A stretch of DNA of 64,000 nt, from assembly GCF_036013915.1 (NCBI RefSeq), contig NZ_CP107899.1, positions 186,001 to 250,000 on the forward strand. The letters are read 5' to 3'. The stretch is from Streptomyces sp. NBC_00464. Lineage in GTDB: Bacteria; Actinomycetota; Actinomycetes; Streptomycetales; Streptomycetaceae. Numbering within the stretch: the stretch's first letter is position 1; each line of letters begins with the position of its first letter. Under the pieces are notes generated by a model, which did no database searches, had not been told where the DNA came from, and worked only from the letters and a program-made list of their open reading frames with translations. Made by a program: the position numbers and the translations under genes. Below, one piece after another: positions 26,257 to 36,784 of this stretch.

Positions 26257-26988
26257 ATGGCGACCGAGGGCGAGGAGCCGAAGCTCACCGTCGACGAACT
26301 GGCGGCACGCGCCGGGGTGACCGTGCGCACGGTGCGCTTCTACAGCACCCGTGGGCTGCTGCCGCCTCCGGTCATCGGGCCGCGCCGGGTCGGGCACTAC
26401 GGGCACGAGCACCTCTCCCGGCTGGCGCTCATCGAGGAACTCCAGCACCAGGGCATGACGCTCGCCGCGATCGAACGCTATCTGGAGCAGTTGCCGCCCG
26501 ATCTGAGCGCCCACGATCTGGCCATCCACCGGGCCCTGGTGGCGTCGTGGGCGCCCGATTCGGCGGAGGAGGCGACCCGTGCGGAGTTGGAACGGCGCTC
26601 GGGGCGGCCGCTGTCGCCGGAGGACATCGACCGGCTGGCCGCGATGGGAGTGCTGGAGCGGTCCGGAGCGGATGACGGTGTGTACCGGGTGGACCCGGGC
26701 CTGCTGCGGCTCGGCGTGGAACTGCTCGACGTGCCGATCGCACACGAGACGATCCTCGCCGCCCGTACGGTCCTGCTGGAACACACCCGCTCGGTCGCGC
26801 ACGAGCTCAGCCGGCTGTTCCGGGACGAGGTGTGGGGTCCGTACCGGGAACGGGAGTCGGATCCGGAGCACCTCAAGGCGATGAAGTCGCTGTCCGCGCA
26901 CATGCAGCCACTCGTGCTGCAGGCACTGGTGACCGCCTTCCAGCGCTCGCTCAAGGAGGAGCTGCGGGCCGCCTTCGCGGCCGAGTAG
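26257..26988 (+). CDS. MerR family transcriptional regulator
   Basis: 243 residues. The N-terminal winged helix-turn-helix is clear (TVDELAARAGVTVRTVRFYSTRGLLPPP, GHYGHEHLSRLALIEELQHQGMTLAAIERYL). The C-terminal 150 residues are helical and lack the Cys residues of metal sensors, so an organic ligand is likely. GAGGAG precedes the ATG by 5 bases. It is convergent with the four-gene fatty-acid oxidation operon, and I infer it may respond to acyl-CoA or related compounds. A 16-bp hairpin separates the two units. Confidence 0.9.
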   Translation: MATEGEEPKLTVDELAARAGVTVRTVRFYSTRGLLPPPVIGPRRVGHYGHEHLSRLALIEELQHQGMTLAAIERYLEQLPPDLSAHDLAIHRALVASWAPDSAEEATRAELERRSGRPLSPEDIDRLAAMGVLERSGADDGVYRVDPGLLRLGVELLDVPIAHETILAARTVLLEHTRSVAHELSRLFRDEVWGPYRERESDPEHLKAMKSLSAHMQPLVLQALVTAFQRSLKEELRAAFAAE

Positions 26989-26994
26989 CACCCT

Positions 26995-27034
26995 GACGGG
27001 CCGCACCACCGAGCATGAGGTGGTGCGGCCCGTC
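26995..27034. terminator. Bidirectional hairpin between merR and fadB-type genes
   Basis: A perfect 16-bp stem (26995-27010 with 27019-27034, GACGGGCCGCACCACC/GGTGGTGCGGCCCGTC) has an 8-base loop. It is centred in the 56-base gap between convergent genes. Confidence 0.7.
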
Positions 27035-27044
27035 GGGAGTGTCG

Positions 27045-29252
27045 TCAGTCGTGGAAGGTCTCGCCCTTCTCCGCCTTCTCCACGAGCAGCGCGGGCGGCA
27101 GGAACCGGTCCCCGTACCGTTCGGCGAGTTCCCGGCTGCGGGCCACGAAGCCGGGCAGGCCGCCCTCGTAACCGTTGATGTACTGGAGCACGCCGCCGGT
27201 CCATGCGGGGAAGCCGATGCCCATGATGGAGCCGATGTTGGCGTCGGCGACGGTGATCAGGACGTTCTCCTCCAGGCAGCGGACACTGTCCAGGGCCTCG
27301 GAGAAGAGCATCCGCTCCTGCATGTCGGTGAAGGAGATGTCCGTGTCCGGCTTCGTGCTGTGCCCACCCGGGGAGCGACCCCCAAAACCCCCGAAATGCT
27401 CGCGCAGCCCGGGCCACAGGCGGGTGCGCCTGCCGTTCTCGTCGTACTCGTAGAAGCCGCCGCCGCCGCTGCGGCCGGGGCGGCCGAACTCGTCGACCAT
27501 CCGGTCGATGACCACGTCCGCGGGGTGGGCGGCCCAGCTGCCACCCGCCTCCTCGACGGCCTTGCGGGTCTCGTTGCGGATCTTGCGGGGCAGGGTGAGC
27601 GTCAGCTCGTCCATCAGGGAGAGCACCTTGGCCGGGTAGCCCGCCTGGGCGGCGGCCTGCTCGACGGAGGCCGGCTCGACGCCCTCGCCGACCATGGCGA
27701 CGCCCTCGTTGATGAACTGGCCGATGACGCGCGAGGTGAAGAAGCCGCGTGAGTCGTTGACGACGATCGGCGTCTTCTTGATGCGGCGGACGAGGTCGAA
27801 GGCGCGGGCCAGAGCCTCGTCACCGGTCTTCTCGCCCTTGATGATCTCGACCAGCGGCATCTTGTCGACGGGCGAGAAGAAGTGCAGCCCGATGAAGTCG
27901 ACGGGGCGCGAGACCCCTTCGGCCAGAACCGTGATGGGCAGCGTGGAGGTGTTGGAGCAGAGCAGGGCGTCCGGCTCGATGATGTCCTGGATCTCCTGGA
28001 ACACCTTGTGCTTGAGCGCGGTGTCCTCGAAGACGGCCTCGATGACGGCGTCGCAGCCCGCGAGGTCGGCCGGGTCGCCGGTCGGGGTGATGCGGGCCAG
28101 CAGCTCGTCCCGCTTGGCCTCGGTCGTACGGCCCCGGGAGAGCGCCTTGTCGAGCAGCTTCTCGCTGTACGCCTTGCCCTTCGCGGCGGCCTCCGTGGAG
28201 ACGTCCTTGAGGACGACGTCGATGCCGGCCCGGGCGCAGGAGTACGCGATGCCCGCACCCATCATCCCGGCGCCGAGGACGGCGACCTTGCGGACCTGAC
28301 GCTCCTCGATGCCCTTGGGGCGGCTGGCGCCGGAGTTGACGGCCTGGAGGTCGAAGAAGAACGCCTGGATCATGTTCTTCGAGACCTGGCCGGTGACCAG
28401 CTCGGTGAAGTAGCGGGCCTCGATGGTGAGCGCGGTCTCGAAGTCGACCTGCGAGCCCTCGACGGCCGCGGCCAGGATGTTGCGCGGCGCGGGCATGGGC
28501 GCACCGGCGAGCTGCTTCTTCAGGTTGGACGGGAAGGCCGGCAGGTTGGCGGCGAACTTGGGGTTCGACGGGGTGCCGCCGGGGATCCGGTAGCCCTTCA
28601 CGTCCCAGGGCTGCTGGGACTCGGGGTTGGCGTCGATGAAGGCGCGGGCCTTCTCCAGCATCTCCTCGCGGGAGGTGGCGACCTCGTGGACCAGCCCGTT
28701 CTCCAGGGCGCGCTGCGGGGTGTACTGGGTGCCCTGGAGCAGCACCTTGAGCAGCGCGTCGGCGATGCCCATGAGGCGTACGGTGCGGGTGACGCCGCCG
28801 CCTGCGGGCAGCAGGCCGAGGGTGACCTCGGGCAGGCCGATGCGGGAGCCGGGGGCGTCGAGGGCGATGCGGTGGTGGGAGGCGAGGGCGATCTCGTAAC
28901 CGCCGCCGAGGGCAGCGCCGTTGATGGCCGCGACGACGGGCTTGCCGAGGGTCTCGATGCGGCGCAGCGACCGCTTGATCGCGGTGCCGGCGTCGAACGC
29001 GGCCTGCGCGTTCTCGGGGCCGATCCTGATCATGTCCTTGAGGTCGCCGCCCGCGAAGAAGGTCTTCTTGGCGGAGGCGTAGATGATGCCCCGGATGGAG
29101 TCCTTCTCGGCCTCGGCCCGGTCGGCGACGGCCTCGATGGAGTCCCGGAACGCCTGGTTCATCGTGTTGGCGGACTGGTTGGGGTCGTCGAGTACGAGGG
29201 TGACGACGCCGGTCTCGTCCTGTTCCCAGCGGATGGTCGTGCTCTCGGTCAT
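27045..29252 (-). CDS. Multifunctional fatty-acid oxidation protein (enoyl-CoA hydratase / 3-hydroxyacyl-CoA dehydrogenase)
   Basis: 735-residue FadB/FadJ-type enzyme performing the hydratase and NAD-dependent dehydrogenase steps of beta-oxidation. The N-terminal crotonase domain (about 1-200) shows GGDLKDMI and INGAALGGGYEIALASHHRIA. The dehydrogenase Rossmann domain begins near residue 325 (VAVLGAGMMGAGIAYSCARAGIDVVLKD). GLHFFSPVDKMPLVEII contains the catalytic His, and the C-terminal domains bind NAD and form the dimer (NDSRGFFTSRVI). It is last of four genes and starts 31 bases after the thiolase stop, supporting a heteromeric alpha/beta complex. Confidence 0.95.
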   Translation of the reverse strand: MTESTTIRWEQDETGVVTLVLDDPNQSANTMNQAFRDSIEAVADRAEAEKDSIRGIIYASAKKTFFAGGDLKDMIRIGPENAQAAFDAGTAIKRSLRRIETLGKPVVAAINGAALGGGYEIALASHHRIALDAPGSRIGLPEVTLGLLPAGGGVTRTVRLMGIADALLKVLLQGTQYTPQRALENGLVHEVATSREEMLEKARAFIDANPESQQPWDVKGYRIPGGTPSNPKFAANLPAFPSNLKKQLAGAPMPAPRNILAAAVEGSQVDFETALTIEARYFTELVTGQVSKNMIQAFFFDLQAVNSGASRPKGIEERQVRKVAVLGAGMMGAGIAYSCARAGIDVVLKDVSTEAAAKGKAYSEKLLDKALSRGRTTEAKRDELLARITPTGDPADLAGCDAVIEAVFEDTALKHKVFQEIQDIIEPDALLCSNTSTLPITVLAEGVSRPVDFIGLHFFSPVDKMPLVEIIKGEKTGDEALARAFDLVRRIKKTPIVVNDSRGFFTSRVIGQFINEGVAMVGEGVEPASVEQAAAQAGYPAKVLSLMDELTLTLPRKIRNETRKAVEEAGGSWAAHPADVVIDRMVDEFGRPGRSGGGGFYEYDENGRRTRLWPGLREHFGGFGGRSPGGHSTKPDTDISFTDMQERMLFSEALDSVRCLEENVLITVADANIGSIMGIGFPAWTGGVLQYINGYEGGLPGFVARSRELAERYGDRFLPPALLVEKAEKGETFHD

Positions 29253-29283
29253 GTGTCTGTCTTCTCCGTAGGAAGGTGGACGG

Positions 29284-30498
<1,215 letters not shown>

Positions 30499-30547
30499 GA
30501 CAGCTGCCTTTCGAGGGTGGTTGCGCAACAGGGGTGACGGGGCCTGG

Positions 30548-31690
30548 TCAGGCGAGCAGCGAGCGGCCGATGATCTCCTTCATGATCTCGGTCGTGCCGC
30601 CGTAGATGGTCTGGATCCGGCCGTCGGTGAAGGCCCTGGCCACCGGGAACTCCGACATGTAGCCGTATCCGCCGTGCAGTTGGAGGCAGCGGTCGGCGAC
30701 GCGCTTCTGCAGTTCGGTCGCCCACCACTTCGCCATGGAGGCGTGTACGGCGTCGAGCTTCCCGTCCGAGTGGTCGACGATGCACCGGTCGAGGAAGGCG
30801 CGAGTGACGGCGCACTCAGTGGCCATCTCGGCGATCTCGAAGCGGATGTGCTGGAGCTTGGAGAGCGGCCGTCCGAAGGCCTCGCGCTCCTTGACGTAGG
30901 TGGTGGTGATCTCCAGGAGGTGCTCGGCGGCGGCGATCCCGGCGACGGCTATGCCCATCCGTTCCTGGGCCAGGTTGGTCATCAGGTGGATGAAGGCGCC
31001 GTCGAGTTCACCGAGGAGGTTCTCCTTGGGGACACGCACGTCGTGGAAGAACAGCTCGGCGGTGTCCTGGGACTTCTGGCCGATCTTGTCGAGGTTGCGG
31101 CCCCGCTCGAAGCCCTCGGCGCCGCGCTCGACGACGATCAGCGAGAGGCCCTTCGCGCCGCCGTCCGGGGTGGTCTTCGCGACGACGACCACCAGGTCGG
31201 CGAGGATGCCGTTGGAGATGAACGTCTTGGATCCGTTGATCAGCCAGTGGTCGCCCCGGTCCTCGGCGGTGGTGCGGATGCCCTGGAGGTCGGAGCCCGC
31301 GCCGGGTTCGGTCATCGCGATGGCGGTGATGATCTCGCCGCTGCAGAAGCCGGGCAGCCAGCGCCGCTTCTGCTCCTCGGTGGCGAGGCCGGTCAGGTAG
31401 GGGCCGATGATGTCGTTGTGCAGCCCGAGCGCCAGGCCTGGGGTGCCGGCCCGGGTGAACTCCTCGGCGAGGACGGCGCTGTAGCGGAAGTCGGTGTTCC
31501 CGCCGCCCCCGTACTCCTCGGGTACGGCGAGGCCGAGCAGCCCCTGCCGTCCGGCGGCGAGCCATGCCTCGCGCGAGACGATGCCGTCCTTCTCCCACTG
31601 TTCGTAGTGCGGGAGGACCTCCTTCGTCAGGAAGGTGCGGACGGTCTCGCGGAACGCGTCGTGCTCCTCGGTGAAGATCTGCCGCTGCAT
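30548..31690 (-). CDS. Acyl-CoA dehydrogenase
   Basis: 380-residue FAD enzyme performing the first oxidation of beta-oxidation. Family landmarks run in order: [16 protein letters not shown] at the start, [16 protein letters not shown] (FAD and substrate loop), the FAD-binding C-terminal helices and [22 protein letters not shown]. The motif [16 protein letters not shown] near the end includes the position of the catalytic Glu. The start ATG shares one base with the TGA of the CoA-transferase gene (TGATG), indicating translational coupling. The 49-base gap to the thiolase suggests a single transcript. Confidence 0.94.
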   Translation of the reverse strand: MQRQIFTEEHDAFRETVRTFLTKEVLPHYEQWEKDGIVSREAWLAAGRQGLLGLAVPEEYGGGGNTDFRYSAVLAEEFTRAGTPGLALGLHNDIIGPYLTGLATEEQKRRWLPGFCSGEIITAIAMTEPGAGSDLQGIRTTAEDRGDHWLINGSKTFISNGILADLVVVVAKTTPDGGAKGLSLIVVERGAEGFERGRNLDKIGQKSQDTAELFFHDVRVPKENLLGELDGAFIHLMTNLAQERMGIAVAGIAAAEHLLEITTTYVKEREAFGRPLSKLQHIRFEIAEMATECAVTRAFLDRCIVDHSDGKLDAVHASMAKWWATELQKRVADRCLQLHGGYGYMSEFPVARAFTDGRIQTIYGGTTEIMKEIIGRSLLA

Positions 31691-32850
31691 CAGTCGGTCG
31701 TGTCCTTCCGGGTGGTCCGCAGGGCCGGCACACCCCAGTCCGCGGCAACTGCCTCGGTGTCCGCGCCCGGCAGCGCCGGTCCGCTCTGCACCGAGGCGGG
31801 CGTGGCCGAGAACCGGGGCGCGGGCGCGGGCTGGATAAGTGCGCCGTGCTCGACGAAGGTGGAACGGGCGGCGAGGTGCGGGTGGTGCGGTGCCTCGCGA
31901 AGAGAGAGAACGGGTGCCACACAGGCGTCCGAGCCGTCGAAGACCTCGGTCCACTCGGTGCGGGTACGGGTGCGGAACCGGGCGGCGACGACGCTGCGCA
32001 GCTCGTCCCAGCGGACGATATCGCCCCGGTCGGGGGCCGTGTCCCCGATGCCCAGGAGCTCGGTGAACTCCGCGTAGAACCGCTTCTCCAGCGGGCCGAC
32101 GGCCATGTACTCGCCGTCCGCGGTCTCGTACGAGCCGTAGAAGGGGCATCCGCCGTCCAGCAGGTTGGAGCCGCGCCGGTCCTGCCAGCCGCCTGCTTGC
32201 AGCATGCCGTGGATCATCATGGTGAGGTGTGCGGTGCCGTCGACGATCGCCGCGTCGACGACCTGTCCGCTGCCGCCGGGGGTCCGCGCGTGCTGGAGGG
32301 CTGCGAGGACGCCGACGACGAGGTAGAGCGAGCCGCCCGCGTAGTCGCCGAGGAGATTGGCCGGCACGACGGGCGGCTCCCCCGGCTTGCCGATCATGGA
32401 GAGGGCGCCGGTGACGGCGATATAGGCGATGTCGTGGCCCGCCCGTTCGGCGAGCGGACCGTCCTGGCCCCACCCGGTCATGCGTCCGTAGACGAGCTGC
32501 GGATTGCGGGCCAGGCAGACGTCCGGGCCCACACCCAGGCGTTCGGCGACGCCGGGCCGGTACCCCTCGATCAGGACGTCGGCGCGCTCGACGAGATCCA
32601 GGACCGTGTCCGGGCCGGATGCGGCCTTGAGGTCGATGAGGACGGAGCGCTTGTTGCGGTTGGTGAGGTCACCGGCCGGATCGATGCCGAGGCCGGCGCC
32701 GCCGGGCCGGTCGACCCTCACCACGTCGGCGCCCAGATCGGCCAGGAGCATCGCGGCGAACGGACCGGGCCCGATGCCCGCCAGCTCGACCACGCGAACC
32801 CCGGCCAGCGGGCCGCGCGGGCCCTGCGAGCCGTTCTCTGTCGTTGCCAT
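31690..32850 (-). CDS. CaiB/BaiF family CoA-transferase (alpha-methylacyl-CoA racemase-like)
   Basis: 386 residues of family III CoA-transferases. VRVVELAGIGPGPFAAMLLADLGADVVRVDRP and NRNKRSVLIDLK are highly characteristic. GYRPGVAERLGVGP and DIAYIAVTGAL resemble alpha-methylacyl-CoA racemases, and the catalytic Asp of the family should lie in the AGGSLYLVVG or preceding GDYAGG segment. It would racemise branched acyl-CoAs or activate acids, feeding the downstream dehydrogenase. It is first in the four-gene operon. ATG 32850 is chosen over a longer 5' reading since a palindrome (32876-32888) and promoter-like sequence lie just upstream. Confidence 0.9.
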   Translation of the reverse strand: MATTENGSQGPRGPLAGVRVVELAGIGPGPFAAMLLADLGADVVRVDRPGGAGLGIDPAGDLTNRNKRSVLIDLKAASGPDTVLDLVERADVLIEGYRPGVAERLGVGPDVCLARNPQLVYGRMTGWGQDGPLAERAGHDIAYIAVTGALSMIGKPGEPPVVPANLLGDYAGGSLYLVVGVLAALQHARTPGGSGQVVDAAIVDGTAHLTMMIHGMLQAGGWQDRRGSNLLDGGCPFYGSYETADGEYMAVGPLEKRFYAEFTELLGIGDTAPDRGDIVRWDELRSVVAARFRTRTRTEWTEVFDGSDACVAPVLSLREAPHHPHLAARSTFVEHGALIQPAPAPRFSATPASVQSGPALPGADTEAVAADWGVPALRTTRKDTTD

Positions 32851-32875
32851 CGAGCCCCCAGCGGTGTGACACAAC

Positions 32876-32888
32876 CGATGTAACATCG
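32876..32888. promoter_or_regulatory. Palindrome CGATGTAACATCG upstream of the fatty-acid oxidation operon
   Basis: Thirteen bases form a perfect inverted repeat (CGATGT-A-ACATCG), 26 bases ahead of the first gene's start, followed by further ATGATG. The same two arms, separated by AA, form the centre of the palindrome before padR (24866-24879). Confidence 0.5.
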
Positions 32889-33054
32889 ATGATGCTAAGA
32901 ACGCACCGCGCTCCGCACAACCCCTTGGGGCGAGCAAGCGCTTAGTTCTTTCCCCGGGATCCTCCCTCACGAAGCCTCCCCGGCCGCACACCGCCACGTC
33001 CGGCTCCGCTACCCTCTGCCTGCTACATCGGCGCCGGCCCCTGCGGAGGCACTC

Positions 33055-34245
33055 ATGAACAGGCAGAACGGGGCATCACGCCCTTATGACGTGGTCCTCT
33101 TCGGTGCCACCGGATTCGTGGGTGTGCTCACCGCCGAGTATCTGGCAGCACACGCCCCGGACGGCTGCCGCTGGGCCCTCGCCGGCCGCAACCGCGCCAA
33201 GCTGGAACAGCTGCGCAACCGCCTCACCGCCCTGCATCCGCACTGCGCGGACCTCCCCCTGGTGCACGCCGACGCGGACGACGCGGACTCCCTTCGCGAA
33301 CTGGCCGAGTCCACCCATGTGGTGGCCACGACCGTCGGCCCGTACGTCTGGTACGGGGAGAAGCTGGTCGCCGTCTGCGCCGAGGCCGGGACGGACTACA
33401 CCGACCTCTCGGGTGAACCGGAGTTCGCCGACCGGATGTATCTGGATCACGACGCCCGGGCCCGCGAGACCGGGGCCCGGCTCGTGCACGCCTGCGGCTT
33501 CGACTCCGTTCCGCACGATCTCGGGGTGTACTTCACGGTCCGGCAGCTCCCCGAGGACGTCCCGCTGCGCATCGACGGATTCGTCCGCTCCAACGCCGTC
33601 TTCTCGGGCGGTACGTTCGCCTCCGCCCTCACCGCCATGGGCCGCGGCCCGCAGATGCTGAGCGCCGCCAGGGAACGCCGGCTGCACGAGCCGCGCCTGG
33701 TGGCCCGCCGCGCCCGAGCCCCGCTGGGCGGGCCGCGCTTCAGCACGGAGACCGGTACGTGGGCACTTCCGCTGCCGACGCTCGACGCGCAGATCGTGGA
33801 GCGCTCGGCCCGCGCACTCCCCCGCTACGGCCCCGACTTCCGCTACCGGCACTACGCCTCGGTCAAGCATCTGCCGGTGGCCCTCGGGGGCACCGCGGCG
33901 CTGGGCGCCCTGCTCGGCGCGGCGCAGCTGCCGGCCGTACGCAACTGGCTCATGGACCGCTACGAACCCGGGTCGGGCCCGGACGCGGAGCGCCGCCTGC
34001 GGAGCTGGTTCACGGTCCGGTTCGTCGGCGAGGGCGGTGGCCGCCGGGTCTTCACGGAGGTGTCGGGCGGCGACCCGGGCTACGACGAGACGGCGAAGAT
34101 GCTGGCGGAGTCGGCGCTGTGCCTGGCACTGGACGAGCTCCCGCCGACCTCGGGGCAGGTCACCACGGCAGTCGCGATGGGTGACGCGCTGCTGGAACGG
34201 CTGCGCGGGGCCGGTCTGCGCTTCCGGGTGGCGGCGGTCCGCTGA
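33055..34245 (+). CDS. Saccharopine-dehydrogenase-like / trans-acting enoyl reductase family protein
   Basis: 396 residues. The N-terminal Rossmann domain (DVVLFGATGFVGVLTAEYL, then LAGRNRAKLEQL) is typical of the saccharopine dehydrogenase NADP-binding family, to which mycobacterial trans-acting enoyl reductase belongs. DYTDLSGEPEFADRM and GFDSVPHDLGVYF are family blocks. It probably carries out an NADPH reduction on a lipid or polyketide intermediate, but the substrate is unknown. GGAGG lies 6 bases before the ATG. It is divergent from the fatty-acid oxidation operon (204-base gap). Confidence 0.82.
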   Translation: MNRQNGASRPYDVVLFGATGFVGVLTAEYLAAHAPDGCRWALAGRNRAKLEQLRNRLTALHPHCADLPLVHADADDADSLRELAESTHVVATTVGPYVWYGEKLVAVCAEAGTDYTDLSGEPEFADRMYLDHDARARETGARLVHACGFDSVPHDLGVYFTVRQLPEDVPLRIDGFVRSNAVFSGGTFASALTAMGRGPQMLSAARERRLHEPRLVARRARAPLGGPRFSTETGTWALPLPTLDAQIVERSARALPRYGPDFRYRHYASVKHLPVALGGTAALGALLGAAQLPAVRNWLMDRYEPGSGPDAERRLRSWFTVRFVGEGGGRRVFTEVSGGDPGYDETAKMLAESALCLALDELPPTSGQVTTAVAMGDALLERLRGAGLRFRVAAVR

Positions 34246-34267
34246 CCCGCCACCGGGCGGAAGCGTC

Positions 34268-34411
34268 CTAGAAGATCCAGGAGGCCAGGGTGTAGAGCAT
34301 CGCCCCGGCCCACACGAGGCCGACCGCACCCCCGATCAGCATGCCCAGCGCCACACGGCGCTGAGCGGGGTGGAGGGGGGCGGTTCGGACGGTTGAGCGA
34401 GTTGCGTTCAT
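34268..34411 (-). CDS. Small single-pass membrane protein (47 residues)
   Basis: A short frame beginning MNATRSTVRTAPLHPAQRR followed by one strongly hydrophobic helix (VALGMLIGGAVGLVWAGAML, about residues 20-39) and ending LASWIF. Codon third positions are mostly G/C, as in real genes of this genome, and it fills an otherwise unexplained 247-base gap between convergent-looking neighbours. No strong Shine-Dalgarno is visible (only CTGGAC upstream). I recognise no family. The positive N-terminus predicts N-in topology. Confidence 0.55.
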   Translation of the reverse strand: MNATRSTVRTAPLHPAQRRVALGMLIGGAVGLVWAGAMLYTLASWIF

Positions 34412-34492
34412 GTGTCCAGAGTGCCGACCATGATCGGCCGGCGCTATCCGTACGGATACTCAGACGCCCTGACACCACGCCCGCAGCAGCCC

Positions 34493-35170
34493 TCAGGCGG
34501 TGGCCTCCCGGAGCGCACGCCGGCACAGCGCGTCGGCCCGACGCGTGGTCTCCGGCTGACGGAAGTCGCGGGCCAACAGCAGCGTGTGCGCGCACGCGTT
34601 GTCCAGGCCGGTGCGGTGTCCGACCGAGACGTACACCGGTTTGGTGCCGTCCTGGGTGCGCAGCGCCTGCCCCACCTCCTCGTCCCCGTCGAGCAGCGGC
34701 GACCGGTCGCCGCGGTGGGGGCCGGGCTGTTCGTACGAGAAGGTGAACGGGTTCTTCGCGACGCCGATGACGGGGAGCCCGGTGAGCACGCCCAGATGGC
34801 TGGCGAGGCCGAAGCGGCGCGGGTGCGCCCGTCCGTAGCCGTCGCAGACGACGAGACCCGGGTCGAGGGGCAGCGACTCCAGGGCGGCCAGCACGGTGGG
34901 TATCTCGCGGAAGGCGAGGAGTCCCGCGATGTAGGGGAAGGTGATCCGCCCGACGGCCGTGGACTCGGCCACCACCTCCAGCGTGGCCGCGTCGAGGACG
35001 ACGGCTGCCGCCACGACGACGTCGCGCTCGTCGTCGTAGGCGACGTCGACGCCGGTCACCCGGCCGGTTCCCGGCGGCGGCCCCGGCTCGTCGAGCACGA
35101 CCTCCGTGCGCAGGGTGTCCTGGAGGGCGCGGGCCTCGGCCTCGTCGGCGGGCATCCGAAGTGTTGTCAT
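34493..35170 (-). CDS. nfi: Endonuclease V (deoxyinosine 3' endonuclease)
   Basis: 225 residues. Endonuclease V nicks DNA on the 3' side of deoxyinosine to start alternative excision repair. The metal-binding Asp is in VTGVDVAYDDE. The family blocks RITFPYIAGLLAFREIP (PYIPG-like wedge, here PYIAG), VVCDGYGRAHPRRFGLASHLG (second acidic residue and minor-groove contacts) and PVIGVAKN (Lys near the active site) all follow in order. The PYIP wedge motif reads PYIA, a conservative change. ATG 35170 is chosen; a longer frame to 35215 would overlap the divergent YciI gene. Confidence 0.92.
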   Translation of the reverse strand: MTTLRMPADEAEARALQDTLRTEVVLDEPGPPPGTGRVTGVDVAYDDERDVVVAAAVVLDAATLEVVAESTAVGRITFPYIAGLLAFREIPTVLAALESLPLDPGLVVCDGYGRAHPRRFGLASHLGVLTGLPVIGVAKNPFTFSYEQPGPHRGDRSPLLDGDEEVGQALRTQDGTKPVYVSVGHRTGLDNACAHTLLLARDFRQPETTRRADALCRRALREATA

Positions 35171-35200
35171 GATGCCCGTCAGCTTAGGGCGCACCTCCCG

Positions 35201-35206
35201 TAGCCT
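35201..35206 (+). promoter_or_regulatory. Leaderless-type -10 (TAGCCT) for yciI-like gene
   Basis: TAGCCT ends 7 bases before the ATG at 35214 with no ribosome-binding sequence between. Confidence 0.4.
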
Positions 35207-35213
35207 TGCGATC

Positions 35214-35507
35214 ATGTTCGTACTTGAGCTGTCCTACACCGCCCCGCTGGACCGCGTCGACGCGGTGATGAAGGATCACGTCGCCTGGCTCGACGCCCAG
35301 TACGCGGCTGAGGTGTTCATCGCCTCCGGCCGCAAGAACCCCCGCGACGGCGGGGTGATTCTCGCGGTCGGCGACGAACGGGCCGCGATCGAGGCGCTCG
35401 CGGCGTCCGACCCCTTCGTCGTGCACGGCGTCTGCGCGTACCGGATCACGGAGTTCATCGCGACGAAGACCTCGGACGCGCTCGCGCCGTACCGCCAACA
35501 GCTCTAG
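35214..35507 (+). CDS. YciI family protein
   Basis: 97 residues of the small dimeric alpha+beta barrel YciI family. MFVLELSYTAPLDRVDAVMKDH gives the first strand and helix, and the conserved His-Asp pair (DHVAWLD) and SGRKNPRDGGVILA fit the family's putative active site. The fold is related to muconolactone isomerase, and the biochemical function is unknown. It seems leaderless (TAGCCT 7 bases upstream). Starts of this gene and nfi are 43 bases apart and divergent. Its stop overlaps the convergent YCF48-like gene by 4 bases. Confidence 0.85.
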   Translation: MFVLELSYTAPLDRVDAVMKDHVAWLDAQYAAEVFIASGRKNPRDGGVILAVGDERAAIEALAASDPFVVHGVCAYRITEFIATKTSDALAPYRQQL

Positions 35508-36601
35508 GGAGTGAGCGCGGCCCGCCCCTTTTCGCCGGCTGCCCAGCAGCTCCCGTCCGCGGTGCAGTCGACCGTGTCGTACGACCCGGTGTCGACCGTG
35601 CGCCAGGTGTGGCCGCCGTCCGTGGTGAGGTCGGTGCCGGTCGGGCCGACCGCCAGTGCGGCGGACCGGCTGTGCGGCAGCCAGGCGACGCCCGAGCGGT
35701 AGGCGGCGGGCGGAGCCTGCGAGGGCTGCCAGTGCCGGCCTCCGTCGAAGGTGACCGCAGAGGCGCGGGGCGACGCCCGGTCGGCGCGGTAGTCGCCGCC
35801 GACCGCGATGCCGTGAGTACGGTCCCGGAAGGCGAGGCCGAAGACGCCGCGGGCCGGGTCACCGGCCGGGACCGGCGATGCGGTCGCGGTCCAGGTCAGT
35901 CCGCGGTCGCCCGAGTGCAGGACCCGGGCGGTGGCCGCTCCGCCGGTCGCCAGCCAGACATCTTTCGGACCGGAGCTGACCAGGCACTGCCCACTGGCCG
36001 CAAATCCCGCCTCGCCCGCCTGGGCCTGCGGCATGCCGGCGCTGGGCAGCACGTCCCAGCTGCGGCCGCCGTCCGCGGTGGACAGGATGCGGAACCGGCC
36101 GTCGACCGGGTCGCTCATGGCGAGACCGTGGCGGCTGTCGAAGAAGGTGAGGCAGTCGTAGAAGGCGCGTGCGTCGGCGTTGCGGAAGGACTCGGTCCAG
36201 GTGGCCCCGCCGTCGTCCGTGCGCAACACCCGGGAGGCCTCGCCCTCACCGATGGCCAGAGCCACCGCCCGCCGGGCGTCGAAGGCCTCGATGTCGCGGA
36301 ACTCCAGCTCCGCGTCGGCCGCACCGGGCGGCGAGACGTCGCGCCAGTGCCGGCCACCGTCGGTGGTGCGCAGCACGGTGCCCTTCGAGCCCGCCAGCCA
36401 GGCCGTGCGGCTGCTGACGGCCGCGAGGCCGCGGAAGCGGGCGTCGGTTCCCGTGTCGGTGGGCGTCCAGACCGGCCCACGGGCGGGTCCGTGCCGTTCG
36501 CCGGGGGTCGCGTGGGCCGCGGGCGCGGCCAGCGCGGCGGCCAGCGCGGCCCCGCACAGTCCCAGTGACATCAGTCGTCGCGTCTTCCCCTTGGCTCTCA
36601 T
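35504..36601 (-). CDS. Secreted YCF48/BNR-like beta-propeller protein
   Basis: 365 residues. An N-terminal signal (RRLMSLGLCGAALAAALAAPAAHA, cleavage after AHA) indicates export. The rest consists of repeated blades with Asp-box-like motifs: TTDGGRHWRDVS, TDDGGATWTESF, TADGGRSWDVL, SGDRGLTWTA, FDGGRHWQPS and TTDGGHTWRTV. This is the layout of YCF48-like photosystem assembly factor/oxidoreductase propellers, which in heterotrophs have unknown function. ATG 36601 is chosen because the signal peptide then starts properly. Confidence 0.85.
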   Translation of the reverse strand: MRAKGKTRRLMSLGLCGAALAAALAAPAAHATPGERHGPARGPVWTPTDTGTDARFRGLAAVSSRTAWLAGSKGTVLRTTDGGRHWRDVSPPGAADAELEFRDIEAFDARRAVALAIGEGEASRVLRTDDGGATWTESFRNADARAFYDCLTFFDSRHGLAMSDPVDGRFRILSTADGGRSWDVLPSAGMPQAQAGEAGFAASGQCLVSSGPKDVWLATGGAATARVLHSGDRGLTWTATASPVPAGDPARGVFGLAFRDRTHGIAVGGDYRADRASPRASAVTFDGGRHWQPSQAPPAAYRSGVAWLPHSRSAALAVGPTGTDLTTDGGHTWRTVDTGSYDTVDCTADGSCWAAGEKGRAALTP

Positions 36602-36784
36602 GGCGCTGGAAGCTAACCCACGGGCCGCGCCCCGTCCAGGGTGCATCGCCCGTAACGGGGCACATGATCGGGCAGCGGGGCGCGGTGACGCAGCTCACGC
36701 AGCACTCCGGTGCACGGATCGGCGGAATCCGCCGTCTGTATGAGTGCCGGAAACCGTCCGTCCGGCCGCGAGAGGGAGCAGGTC

